DNA from: Streptomyces tailanensis
GTDB taxonomy: Bacteria; Actinomycetota; Actinomycetes; Streptomycetales; Streptomycetaceae
Direction: 5' to 3'
Length of the DNA stretch: 64,000 bases
NCBI RefSeq assembly: GCF_008386495.1
Contig: NZ_VTHJ01000002.1
Span: 237,128 to 301,127, forward strand
A model generated the notes under the pieces. It was given only the letters and a program-made list of their open reading frames with translations. It did no database searches and had not been told where the DNA came from. The translations under genes were made by a program, and so were the position numbers. Below, piece after piece: positions 54,062-63,550 of the stretch (positions are counted from its first letter, which is position 1; the number at the start of each line of letters is the position of its first letter).

Positions 54062-55336
54062 GTGCTTCATCGACAGAGAACGGCAAGGCACTGCGTGGCA
54101 CTCGCGGCCACAGGCGCCCTCGTCACCACCGCTGCCTGCGGAGGCGACTCGGGGCCCGGCGACGACGGCAAGGTCACGCTCAAGGTCAGCTGGTGGGGCG
54201 AGGCCAGCCGGCACAAGATCACTGAGCAGGCCATCGACCTCTTCGAGAAGCAGAATCCGGATGTCACGGTCGAGTCGTCGTACTCCACCTGGGACTCCTA
54301 CTACGACCAGCTGACCACCAAGGTCGCCGCCGGGGACGCCCCGGACGTCTTCGCCATCGAGATCCGCAAGCTCGGCGAGTTCGGCCGCAAGAACACGCTC
54401 GCCGATCTGAAGGGGCTGGTGAACACCGGCGATCTCGACCCGAAGCTGCTCTCCAGCGGCACCGTGGACGGCACCCAGTACGCCATCCCCACCGGCGCCA
54501 ACGCCTGGGCCGTGATGGCCAACACCAGCGTCTTCGAGAAAGCCGGGGTCAGCCTCCCCGATGACTCGTCCTGGACCTGGGAGGACTACGAGGACGTCAG
54601 CACCCAGCTCACCAAGGCCGGCGGCAGCGGCATCTACGGCACCCAGATCAACTTCAACGACGCCTTCCTGAACGTGTTCGCCGCACAGCGCGGCGAATCG
54701 CTCTACGACAACGGCAAGATCGGCATCTCGGCCGGCACCCTCGCCGACTGGTACCAGCTCAGCGCGGACATGATCGAGTCCAAGGGCTCCCCCGACGCCG
54801 CCCTCAGCAACGAGTTGGACGCCAACAGCATCGAGCAGTCCCTCATCGGCACCAACAAGGGCGGCATGGGGATGTTCTGGACCAACCAGCTCAGCACCGC
54901 CTCCGGCGAGAAGATCGACCTGCTGCAGATGCCGCAGGCACCGGAAGCGACGAGCAGCGGCATGTTCCTCCAGCCGGCGATGTTCTGGACCGTCGGCGCA
55001 CACAGCGAGCAGCAGAAGGCAGCGGGCAAGCTCATCGACTTCCTCGTCAACGACCCGCAGGCCGGCAAGATCCTGGGCAGCGACCGCGGCCTGCCGATGA
55101 ACAGCAAGGTCCTCAAGGAGATCCGCAGCGACCTGCCCGCGGCCGACCAGGCGTCGCTCGACTACGTCGACAAGGTCCGCGACAAGCTGGCCGATCCGCC
55201 CTCCGCCTATCCGGACGGCGCCGCCGACATCCCGGACATGCTGAAGCGCTACGGCCAGGACGTCATCTCCGGCAACAAGACCACCGAGGCCGCCGCCGAG
55301 GGGTTCCTGAAGGAGGCGAACAGCACGCTCGGCTGA
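54062..55336 (+). CDS. sugar-binding lipoprotein of the ABC transporter
   Basis: A 424-residue solute-binding protein. A signal peptide ends in the lipobox TTAAC (Cys about 26), then GGDSGPGDDGKVTLKVSWWGEA opens the periplasmic-binding fold. The hinge region with SSGTVDGTQYAIPTGANAWAVMANTSVFEKAG is typical of CUT1 proteins. The start codon is GTG 54062 with GGAGA upstream. The ligand is unknown; the adjoining Gfo/Idh/MocA gene points to a sugar or sugar acid. Confidence 0.91.
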   Translation: MLHRQRTARHCVALAATGALVTTAACGGDSGPGDDGKVTLKVSWWGEASRHKITEQAIDLFEKQNPDVTVESSYSTWDSYYDQLTTKVAAGDAPDVFAIEIRKLGEFGRKNTLADLKGLVNTGDLDPKLLSSGTVDGTQYAIPTGANAWAVMANTSVFEKAGVSLPDDSSWTWEDYEDVSTQLTKAGGSGIYGTQINFNDAFLNVFAAQRGESLYDNGKIGISAGTLADWYQLSADMIESKGSPDAALSNELDANSIEQSLIGTNKGGMGMFWTNQLSTASGEKIDLLQMPQAPEATSSGMFLQPAMFWTVGAHSEQQKAAGKLIDFLVNDPQAGKILGSDRGLPMNSKVLKEIRSDLPAADQASLDYVDKVRDKLADPPSAYPDGAADIPDMLKRYGQDVISGNKTTEAAAEGFLKEANSTLG

Positions 55337-55475
55337 GCCCCGCCCCGCTGACGCCCGGCGTGCCGTGCCCGGCCCGACCCGCCGGGCCGCCCGTCGCCCC
55401 GGCACGCCGCCGCGCAGGGTGAACCGCCTGAGTCCGAAGACCCGTATCCGAAGACCTGCTTTCGAGGAGCCGCCC

Positions 55476-56792
55476 GTGGAATCGCGTGGAAAACGCCGCT
55501 ACGCCGTCGTCGGGCTCGGCCACCGCGCGCAGATGTACGTCGACGCGCTGCTCGGTGACTGGAGCGACACCGGAGAGATCGTCGCGCTGTGCGACAGCAA
55601 CCGGACCCGGATGGACTTCTACAACCAGCGCATCGCCGCGACGGGCCGGGGGCCCGTGCCGTGCTTCGGCCCGGACGGCTTCACCGCGATGCTGGAGGGC
55701 GCCGACGCGGTGGTGGTGACCTCGGTGGACGCCACCCACGCCCACTACGTGTGCACCGCCCTGTACGCCGGCGTGGATGTCGTAGTGGAGAAGCCGCTCA
55801 CCACAAACGCGGAGGGCTGCGCGGCGATCGCGACCGCGGCCGAGCGCAGCACCGCCCGGATCATCGTCACCTTCAACTACCGCTATTCGCCGCGGAACAC
55901 GGCCCTGCGGCGGCTCCTGGCCGACGGCGCCGTCGGCCAGGTGACCTCCGTGCACTTCGAGTGGGTGCTGGACACCATCCACGGCGCGGACTACTTCCGA
56001 CGCTGGCACCGGGACCGGACGCGCTCCGGCGGGCTGCTGGTCCACAAGTCCACCCACCACTTCGACCTGGTGAACTGGTGGCTGGACGCCGACCCCGAAC
56101 TGGTCTTCGCCCAGACAGACCTGCTCTTCTACGGCAGCGAGAACGCCCGGGGCCGCGGCCTGGGCCCGCGGCCCTCGCGCGGCACCGGCGCGCCCTCGGC
56201 CGGCACCGACCCCTTCCTGCTGGACATGTCCCGCGACGAACGGCTCGCGCGGCTCTACCTCGACGCCGAGCACGAGGACGGCTACCAGCGGGACCAGGAC
56301 GTGTTCGGCGACGGAGTGACCATCGACGACACCATGGCGGTGCTGGTCCGCTACGACAACCGCGCGATGCTGACCTACTCGCTGCACGCCCACGCACCCT
56401 TCGAGGGGTACCGCGTGGCGGTGAACGGCACCGAGGGCCGGGCCGAGTTGGAGGTCTGCGAACGCGCCTGGACGCCGCCACACGCCGCCGTCGACCCCTC
56501 GGCGCACAGCAAGGAGCACGCCGAGGGAGCGTGGGAACGACTGACCCTGCAACGGCACTGGTCCCCGCGGGAGGAGATCACCCTGGATGTCGAAGGCGAC
56601 GGCGGCGGGCACGGCGGTGGGGACCGGCTGCTGCTCGACGACGTCTTCCGCGGCCCCACCCAGGACCCCCTGAGTCGGCAGGCGGGATACCGCGACGGCA
56701 TCCGCAGCGTGCTCGTGGGCGTCGCGGCGAGCACCTCGGCCAAGACCAACCGACCGGTGAGGCTGGTGGAGAACGGCACCCGCCTCGGATGA
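55476..56792 (+). CDS. Gfo/Idh/MocA-family NAD(P)-dependent oxidoreductase
   Basis: A 438-residue sugar-type oxidoreductase. The Rossmann domain starts VVGLGHRAQMYVDALLG, followed by ALCDSNRTRM and the catalytic EKPLTTNAEG (Lys about 107). The C-terminal beta-sheet domain has FNYRYSPRNTALRRLL and GGLLVHKSTHHFDLVNWWL (conserved His pair). The length is greater than the usual 330-390 because of an insertion around 220-270 and a Gly/His-rich stretch. The GTG start at 55476 follows GAGGAGC. It probably acts on the sugar brought in by the transporter. Confidence 0.89.
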   Translation: MESRGKRRYAVVGLGHRAQMYVDALLGDWSDTGEIVALCDSNRTRMDFYNQRIAATGRGPVPCFGPDGFTAMLEGADAVVVTSVDATHAHYVCTALYAGVDVVVEKPLTTNAEGCAAIATAAERSTARIIVTFNYRYSPRNTALRRLLADGAVGQVTSVHFEWVLDTIHGADYFRRWHRDRTRSGGLLVHKSTHHFDLVNWWLDADPELVFAQTDLLFYGSENARGRGLGPRPSRGTGAPSAGTDPFLLDMSRDERLARLYLDAEHEDGYQRDQDVFGDGVTIDDTMAVLVRYDNRAMLTYSLHAHAPFEGYRVAVNGTEGRAELEVCERAWTPPHAAVDPSAHSKEHAEGAWERLTLQRHWSPREEITLDVEGDGGGHGGGDRLLLDDVFRGPTQDPLSRQAGYRDGIRSVLVGVAASTSAKTNRPVRLVENGTRLG

Positions 56793-56813
56793 CCCAACGT
56801 CCAGCGCCCTGTC

Positions 56814-56843
56814 CATACGAGTACGTCACATACGACATACGGT
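56814..56843. promoter_or_regulatory. half-site cluster upstream of the gntR-type gene
   Basis: catacgagtacgtcacatacgacatacgg contains three catacg/catac half sites related to the operators at 51821 and 52021. It lies about 30-55 bp before ATG 56870, where autoregulation would be expected. Confidence 0.5.
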
Positions 56844-56869
56844 AGACGAGACGTGAGAGCTGTTGCCGC

Positions 56870-57565
56870 ATGAATGCGCCCGTGCCTGGCACCGAACCGG
56901 CCGTCCCCATCCCCTCCAGGACCCAGTTCGTCCTCGAACACCTGACGCAGGCCATCCTCACCGGCCGGCTGCCGCCGGGACAGCCGCTCATCGAGATCGA
57001 GCTGGCCGGGCGATTCGGGGTGTCCAAGACCCCCGTACGCGAAGCACTCAAGACACTGGCCGGACGCGGACTGGTGGTGATGAGCGAGTACAGGGGCGCG
57101 GCAGTGCGCGCCGTGGACGCGACCATGGCCCGCTCCGTCTACGACGTGCGGCTACTACTCGAACCGGAGGCGCTGCGCCGCGGCGTTCTCGCGCGCTCGG
57201 GCTTCCCCGGCGCCCAGGAGGCCCTGGACCGCGCCGACGCCGCCGAGGACCGAGCCGACCGCTCCCTGGCCAACCGGGATTTCCACCGCGCGCTCTACCG
57301 CCCCTGCGGCAACCCGCTCCTGGCGCGCATGCTCGACGATCTGCGCGACCAGGCGGCGCTGGTCTCGGTCGTGGCCTGGGAGTCCACCCCCAGCTGGGAG
57401 CGGGAGGCGGAGGAACACCGGCGGATCCTCACCCGCGCTCTGGAGGGCGACGCGAGCGGCGCCGAACACCTGCTGTACGACCACATCGCGGGGTTCGTTC
57501 GCCGGGCCTTCCCGCAGTCCCCAACGGGCGAGGGGCGGGAGCCGGACATCGCAAACCCGGTCTGA
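56870..57565 (+). CDS. GntR-family (FCD) transcriptional regulator
   Basis: A 231-residue regulator: winged helix at about 18-80 (QFVLEHLTQAILTGRLPPGQPL, GVSKTPVREALKTLAGRGLV) and a C-terminal FCD effector domain (about 90-215) with DVRLLLEPEALR, NRDFHRALYRPCGNPLLARML and EEHRRILTRALEGD, whose Asp/His residues bind a metal and a carboxylate ligand. It lies at the end of the sugar operon and probably controls it through the GTCATATATGAC sites. ATG 56870 is the first start. Confidence 0.91.
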   Translation: MNAPVPGTEPAVPIPSRTQFVLEHLTQAILTGRLPPGQPLIEIELAGRFGVSKTPVREALKTLAGRGLVVMSEYRGAAVRAVDATMARSVYDVRLLLEPEALRRGVLARSGFPGAQEALDRADAAEDRADRSLANRDFHRALYRPCGNPLLARMLDDLRDQAALVSVVAWESTPSWEREAEEHRRILTRALEGDASGAEHLLYDHIAGFVRRAFPQSPTGEGREPDIANPV

Positions 57566-57859
57566 GTCAACCGACCGGTAGGGAGCCCGTTCGGAGGGGC
57601 CTCGCACGAGCCGTCATTGCAGGAGCTACAGGACGAACCGTCACGGGATACGGACGGGGATGCGGGAACTCCGGCATGCCGCTGCCGACAGAGAAGCCCT
57701 GGCCGGCGGTTGTCCTGTCCGTCTCGTACGGCGCGCAGTAAATGCACAACGCCACGTGGCCCGTGCTGTTGGGCCAGAGGGACTCCTCGATTCGGTCGCC
57801 GAGGATGGCAACGTCCAGCATCGGTTCGGTGAGCCGGATCGGCGCGAGGACGACAGCGG

Positions 57860-58330
57860 GTGAACCAGCAGGGCGGTACACGAGTCGAGCGCTCGCAGGG
57901 CTTCATACACACGGGTCCCGGCAACATCTACGTCAACGGCGGTGCCCACCCGCAGGACTCGGACAAGTCGGCCTTCCGACGTGTCGCCGAGGACCAACTG
58001 CGGTGGCTGCGGCGCGTGTTGCTCGACCCGTCCGGCATGGGCAAGGCCCGCGCCGTGCTCGCCGACACCGGCACCGTCGTCCTGGACGGTCCTCCGGGCA
58101 GCGGCCGTACCTCCGCGGCCCGCGTACTCCTTCGCGAATGCCGCCGGGACAGCGGCGTCTTCCACGAACTCCTCCCCGGAGAGGAGGACGAACTGGCCCT
58201 CCACGACCCTGCGCTGGTCGGAACCGGTGACCAGCTACTGCTGGATCTGTACACCGCCGACGACCGCCAACGGTCCGCGGCACGGGCCGACGTCCCCGCA
58301 CTCCGCAAGGCCGTACAGGTTACGCCTGGA
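57860..58330 (+). pseudogene. N-terminal fragment of a P-loop NTPase
   Basis: The fragment begins MNQQGGTRVERSQGFIHTGPGNIYVNGG and contains a Walker A, GPPGSGRTSAARVLL (about residues 75-89), and a region with acidic residues after FHELLPGEEDELAL. At about 58315-58330 the family-like sequence stops (PALRKAVQ) and the frame is unrelated beyond; the following helicase piece reads in another frame. No Walker B or later motif is left. I judge this to be a truncated gene. Confidence 0.6.
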
Positions 58331-59230
58331 GGCGACGAAACGAGGCACGGGTTACCTCGTCAAACACATCGACCCGCTGCGCCTCGTCGACCGCGCTCAC
58401 CTTGCTCGGTCCTGTCTCCTGGCCCGCCCGCCCGCCTGGAAGATGGTGCTCGACCTGAGGGCGGTGCCTGAGGGCTCGGACGCCCAGTGGCAAAGCCTTG
58501 AAACGGCCTGGCAGAACCTCGGCCAAGCGCAAACGCGGCAGCGAGGGATCTCCTCAGTCAGCGAAGCCCAATCGGAGTTCCTCAACACCGTGGGCCGACT
58601 GATTGATGCGGCCGAGGAGATCACCACCAGGGAGGACCGCAGTGTCGCACCCTTCCCGTATGAGCGCCTGACGGCCACCGGCGGCAAACGCCGCAGCAGC
58701 GTTCCGCAGTCGGCTTACGAATTCCAGCTCATCGGACCCGAGTTGCCGCCGATGGGCGCCTTCATCCGGATTCAGGGCGACACGGAGATTCGCGGCAAGG
58801 TCAGGCGTGCCTCCGGGTATTCCGTCACCGTCCGTTTCGACGAGCCCGTGTCATGGGAGCGGCTGCCCGCCCGCGGCGCCCTGGAACTCATACCGAGCAC
58901 GGTGGTCTTCAACAAACAGCGGCAGGCGATAGCGAGTCTGCGCGCGCGGAACCCGGGCTTGCTGCCGGCGCTGGTCGAGCACCAGGTGCGTACCATCCCG
59001 GCCACGGCCGCGCGGCCGCATGAGGACCTCGACCCAGAACAACTCGCCGCGTTCCGCGCGGCGTTGACCACGGAGGACCTCCTTGTGGTGCTCGGCCCGC
59101 CCGGCACCGGCAAGACCCGGACCATCACCGCTGTCTCTGCCGCCGCCGACGGCGGCCGGGTCCTCGTCACCTCCCACACCAATCGCGCCGTGGACGTGCA
59201 GCTCTTCGCCCGGCGGCTCGGCGTACCGCT
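58331..59230 (+). pseudogene. internal fragment of a superfamily 1-type DNA/RNA helicase
   Basis: Reads in frame from about 58331: GTGYLVKHIDPLRLVDRAHLA, a beta-barrel-like region (MGAFIRIQGDTEIRGKVRRASGYSVTVRF), then HEDLDPEQLAAFRAALT, Walker A GPPGTGKTRTITAV (about 59095-59135) and motif Ia-like LVTSHTNRAVDVQLFARRLG. Walker B and all later helicase motifs are missing: after about 59230 the open frame continues as an unrelated transport protein. Both ends of the fragment are therefore broken joins. Confidence 0.72.
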
Positions 59231-60266
59231 GGACGGGTGGGCGAAGCGGGACGCGGCCGAGCTGCGCGCGTACTTCGCGGACGTCCATCCCTCGCTGGTC
59301 GAGTCGATGATGTACGAGGGGAGCCTCTACCAGCTGCCGGTCGAGTTCAACGCGGCCGACATGTACCTCAACAACCGGGTCCTGGAGCGCGCGGGCGCCG
59401 ACCTCCCCGACGACGACTGGACCCGCGACGACTTCACGGCGCTGCTGCGCGCGATGAAGCGCAGCAACGGCGACCGGTTCACCCCGTACTTCTGGACCAA
59501 CCGCCTGTGGGGCGGAGTGGTCCCCTGGCTGTTCGCCAACGGCACCAACCTCCTCGCCGAGTCCAAGGCTCCCGGCGGCGACTGGCTCTGGAACTCCTTC
59601 TATCCCGAGGCGGAGCGGCGCGGCCGGGGCGGCGGCTACCGGTGGACGACACCACAGGCCGACTCCGACCGCGTCGCGGAGGTCTACGACTACCTCGCCT
59701 CCCTCATCCAGGAGGACCTGTGCACCCGGCCGGAGGGCGGCGACAGCCGAAACCTCGTCGGTGTGTTCTCCACCGGCCGCGTCGGTGTCACGCCCGCGGG
59801 CGGCTTCTGGGCGGGCGGCCTGCATGAGGCGGGCATGAAACCGACCGACTACGACGTGCGGTACTTCCCGCGCTGGCGCACACGGCGTCACCAGTTCGGC
59901 GCCGCCGGGTACGCCATGCTGCGCACGTCGAAGATGCGGGACGAGGCCTGGGAGTTCATCAAGTACACCGCCCGCAAGGACGTGATGACCCAGCTCTTCG
60001 CGGCCAACCAGACCACCCCGGCCCGCCGCTCCATGGTCGACGAGGCCCGCTACCGGGGGACCGGCCCGGCCCATTGGCAGGTCTTCTACGACACCCTCGA
60101 CAAGATCCCCACCACCGGCCCGATCCCGGCCCCGCCGCAGGTCAACGAAGTCGAGCAGCTGCTGATCAAGCACACCGGAACCGCCCTCGCGAGCCCTGGC
60201 GCCGTGCGCCCCGCGCTGCGGCGGCTGCAGGGAGACCTGGAGAAGGCCATGGAGCGTGAGGTATGA
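59231..60266 (+). pseudogene. C-terminal part of a sugar-binding protein, fused in frame to the helicase fragment
   Basis: From about 59231 the frame is that of a CUT1 extracellular solute-binding protein (WAKRDAAELRAYFADVHPSLV, YQLPVEFNAADMYLN, TPAGGFWAGGLHEAGMKPTDYDVRYFP, YAMLRTSKMRDEAWEFIKYTARKDV). The signal peptide, lipobox and N-terminal lobe of roughly 100 residues are absent. The gene stop overlaps the ATG of the next permease (ATGA), so it was the binding-protein gene of the fructan operon. Unless transcribed and exported from an unseen start, the system now lacks a working binding protein. Confidence 0.8.
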
Positions 60267-61246
60267 CGAACACCGAGATCAGGCCCGTACCGCCGGAGCC
60301 AGTCCCTACCCGCAAGACCCGTATGGCCCGTGACGCCGGCAAGGCGTCCGAGTCCGCGGCCGCCACCGCGCGCACCCGGGGCACCCGCCTGCTCGCCGTA
60401 CTGTTCCTCGCGCCCACCGTCGTCGGCATCGTCGTCTTCACGGTCGTACCGATCGTCGGCTCGGTCGTCCTCAGCCTCTTCCAGTGGGACGTGATCGAGG
60501 ACCCGCGCTGGGCCGGAGCGGCCAACTACCGTGAGATCCTGACCGATTCGACGGTCCTCATCTCCTTCCGCAACACGCTCGTCTTCATGGTGCTCGCGGT
60601 CGCGCTGCAGCTGCTGATCGCGCTCGTGCTGGCGATCACCGTGAACGGCCGGATGCCCACGTGGCTGCGGTCCGTGTTCCGTTCGGCGTTCTTCTTCCCG
60701 CTGGTGCTGTCCGCCGCGTCCATCTCGGTGGTGATGAAGTACCTGTTCAACCAGGACTTCGGCCCCGTGAACTGGCTGCTCGGCACGGTCGGCATCCCCT
60801 CGGTCCCCTGGCTGACCTCGGAGAACGGGGCGATGGCGGCCGTCATCCTGGCGTACGTCTGGCAGCAGTTCGGCTTCTCGTTCCTGCTGTTCGTCGGCGG
60901 TCTGAACAACATCCCGAAAGAGGTGCACGAGGCGGCTTCACTGGACGGCGCGAGCGGCCTGCGCAAGCACCTCGCCATCACCCTGCCGCTGCTGTCGCCC
61001 ACGCTGCTGGTGGCATCCGTGGTCGGCATCATCAACGCCCTCCAGGTCTTCGAGCAGCCGTACGTCCTCACGGCCGGAGGTCCCGGCGACTCCACCCGCA
61101 CGGTCGTGATGGTCATCTACGAGACGGCCTTCGAGCAGCTCCGCTTCGGCGAGGCGTCCGCCGTGGGCGTCCTGCTCTTCGTCCTGATCATGGCGGTCAC
61201 CGCACTCCAGTTCCGGCTCAGCCGGCGTTACGTCCACTACCAGTGA
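60263..61246 (+). CDS. carbohydrate ABC transporter permease (MalF/UgpA type)
   Basis: A 327-residue permease with six membrane segments; the EAA loop is KEVHEAASLDGASGLRKHLAITLPLL (about 216-241). ATG 60263 overlaps the truncated binding-protein stop. It is paired with the next gene and precedes a GH32 gene, so the imported sugar is likely a fructan-derived oligosaccharide or sucrose. The gene itself is intact even though its partner is not. Confidence 0.91.
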   Translation: MTNTEIRPVPPEPVPTRKTRMARDAGKASESAAATARTRGTRLLAVLFLAPTVVGIVVFTVVPIVGSVVLSLFQWDVIEDPRWAGAANYREILTDSTVLISFRNTLVFMVLAVALQLLIALVLAITVNGRMPTWLRSVFRSAFFFPLVLSAASISVVMKYLFNQDFGPVNWLLGTVGIPSVPWLTSENGAMAAVILAYVWQQFGFSFLLFVGGLNNIPKEVHEAASLDGASGLRKHLAITLPLLSPTLLVASVVGIINALQVFEQPYVLTAGGPGDSTRTVVMVIYETAFEQLRFGEASAVGVLLFVLIMAVTALQFRLSRRYVHYQ

Positions 61247-61260
61247 GCCGGGTGAGTCAG

Positions 61261-62148
61261 ATGAGTACGAGTTCCCTGTCAGGTTCCGTGTCGGGTTCCC
61301 TCCCGAGCCCCGCCGGGTCGCGCATACGGCACGGCCTGGCGCCCTGGGCCCGGATCGCCGGCCTGGCGCTGTGCGCCCTGTTGACGCTCGGCCCGGTCAT
61401 CTGGACGGTGTCGACATCGCTGCGCACACCGGCGGAATCCTTCGACCTGCCGCCGGAGATCATCCCCACGGACCCCACCGTCGACGCCTACCGCGGGGTC
61501 TTCGACCAGATCGACGTCTGGCTGTACGCGCTGAACTCCACCTTGGTGACCGCGCTGATCGCGGTCGGCCAGATGGTCACCGCGGGCCTGGCGGGCTACG
61601 CCTTCGCCCGCCTCGAATTCCGCTTCAAGAAGCCGCTGTTCGCGCTGGTCCTGGCCACGATGATGGTGCCCTTGCAGGTCACGATCGTCCCAGTCTTTCT
61701 GGAACTGAAGGCGATGGGCCTGACCGACACCCTGCTCGGCCTCATCGTCCCGGCCTTCCCGACGGCCTTCGGCACCTTCCTGATGCGCCAGTACTTCCTG
61801 GGCATGCCGAAGGACCTGGGCGAGGCGGCGATGATCGACGGCGCGGGCCCGTGGCGCGTCTTCCGGTCCGTGTACGCCCCCTTGGCGGCTCCCGGTCTCG
61901 CCATCGTCGGCGTACTGGCCTTCAACTACCACTGGAACGAGTTCTTCCGGCCGCTGATCCTCGAGACGTCCACCGAGAACCTCACGCTGCCGCTGGGCCT
62001 GGTCTCCCTCCAGGGCAACCTCGGCACCGGATCGATCTCCGTCGTCCTCGCCGGAGTCGTCCTGTCCATGATCCCTGCCGTCGTCGTGTTCGTCGTCGGC
62101 CAGCGCCCTCTGCGCGAGGGCATCACATCCGCAGGAGTCAATCGTTGA
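61261..62148 (+). CDS. carbohydrate ABC transporter permease (MalG type)
   Basis: A 295-residue permease with six hydrophobic segments, TSLRTPAESF early, an EAA loop (DLGEAAMIDGAGPWRVFRSVYAPLA, about 190-214) and the end QRPLREGITSAGVNR. I chose ATG 61261, which has GGTGAG a few bases upstream; GTG 61243 or 61252 are alternatives, since GTG 61243 overlaps the previous stop. Its stop overlaps the TTG start of the GH32 gene. Confidence 0.9.
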   Translation: MSTSSLSGSVSGSLPSPAGSRIRHGLAPWARIAGLALCALLTLGPVIWTVSTSLRTPAESFDLPPEIIPTDPTVDAYRGVFDQIDVWLYALNSTLVTALIAVGQMVTAGLAGYAFARLEFRFKKPLFALVLATMMVPLQVTIVPVFLELKAMGLTDTLLGLIVPAFPTAFGTFLMRQYFLGMPKDLGEAAMIDGAGPWRVFRSVYAPLAAPGLAIVGVLAFNYHWNEFFRPLILETSTENLTLPLGLVSLQGNLGTGSISVVLAGVVLSMIPAVVVFVVGQRPLREGITSAGVNR

Positions 62149-63550
62149 GTTCCGTGAGCCGGTCGACCGACGCCCACAGCCCGCGCTTCCGGGTCCGCCC
62201 GCCGGCCAACTGGATGAACGACCCGAACGGGCCGCTGCGCTGGGGCGGTCGCTACCACCTCTTCTACCAGCACAACCCCGACGCCCCCGTCCACGCGAAC
62301 GTCCACTGGGGCCATGCCTCCAGCGCCGACCTCGCCCACTGGGACGACCACGGGATCGCCCTGCGGCCGACGCCCGGCGGCCCGGACGAGGCGGGCTGCT
62401 GGTCCGGCTGCGTGGTGGACGACAGTGGTGTACCGACAGCGGTGTACTCCGGGATCGACCGCGACCACCAGGGCCTGAGCACGATCTGTCTCGCCGTGGC
62501 CGAGGACGACGGCCTGGACGAGTGGAAGCAACTGCCGGTGCCGGTGGTCGCCGGCCCGCCGGCCGGCCTGGACGTGACGATGTTCCGGGACCCGTTCGTC
62601 TTCCGCTTCGCCGGACGCCGCTGGGCGCTGGTGGGCGCGGGCCATGCCGACGGCACCCCGTTTGTCCTGGTGTACGACTGTGAGGACCTGTACGCGTGGC
62701 GGTTCGCCGGGGTCCTGCTGGACGGCCGCGACGCGGCGGCGGCCCACGCCTTCGGTACGCGGGCGATCGGCTGGGAGTGCCCGCAGATGTGGGAGACCGC
62801 CGGGGGCGACCGGGTGCTGGCGGTGGCGCTGTGGGACGGCGACCCGCTGAGCACGGCGTACCTGACGGGCCATCTGGTGGAGGAGGACGGCGGGTTGAGG
62901 TTCGTGGCCGGTATGGGCGGAGCCCTGGACCTCGGCCGCGACTTCTACGCCCCCTCCGTCCTCCAGGACACGGAGTCCGGCCGCGTTCTGCTGTGGGGCT
63001 GGTCCTGGGAGTCACGCCCGCGCGAGGAGGTGAACCGCGCGGGCTGGTCCGGAGTTCTCACGGCACCACGCGTGGTGGACACCCACGACGACGGCACGCT
63101 GCGGGTCGTACCGGCTCCGGAACTCGAACTTCTGCGAGCGGCCGTCCCGTTCACGGCCACACCCGGACCGCTCCGGCCGCTCCCCCTCTCGTACGACCTG
63201 CTGGTGACCGCCCGGTCGGCGGCGACGTTGAGTCTGCTGCGGGCCGCGTCCGGAGCCGAACTGACCGTGCGACTCGACCCGGCGTCCGGCACGGTGACCC
63301 TGGACCGCACGGGCTGGCCACGCTCCCGTCCGGACGGCACGGCCCCCCCCTGGTCCTGCCGACCCCGCCGGGCGAGACCCTCACCGTACGGATCCTCGTG
63401 GACGGCTCCCTTCTGGAACTGTTCGCGGGCGACCGGGCGATGGCCACGGAACGGGTGTACCGACGGGACGACGACGTCGCGGAGCTGGCCGTGTCGGGGA
63501 CGGAAGTCGAGGTCACGGGCTGGGCGCTGGCCCCACCGAGCCCCGCATGA
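62145..63550 (+). pseudogene. GH32 beta-fructofuranosidase/levanase with a poly-C frameshift
   Basis: A glycoside hydrolase family 32 enzyme that cleaves fructose from sucrose, levan or inulin. The catalytic five-blade propeller is complete: WMNDPNGP (nucleophile Asp about 26), FRDP (about 149) and WECP (acid/base Glu about 211). The C-terminal beta-sandwich reads well until about 63340 and then needs a frame change: the G-C8 run at 63341-63350 looks one C short of the reading frame, after which LPTPPGETLTVRILVDGS and LELFAGDRAMATERV continue to 63550. Unshifted, the last 70 or so residues would be replaced. Start TTG 62145 has AGGAG upstream. The catalytic part could still be active; a sequencing slip in the homopolymer is possible. 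Confidence 0.8.

Noticed and set aside
57567..57881. A 104-residue minus-strand open frame after the GntR gene
   Set aside because: Contains no recognisable domain and no good ribosome site. It may be chance; the roughly 290-bp gap 57566-57859 is left without a gene.
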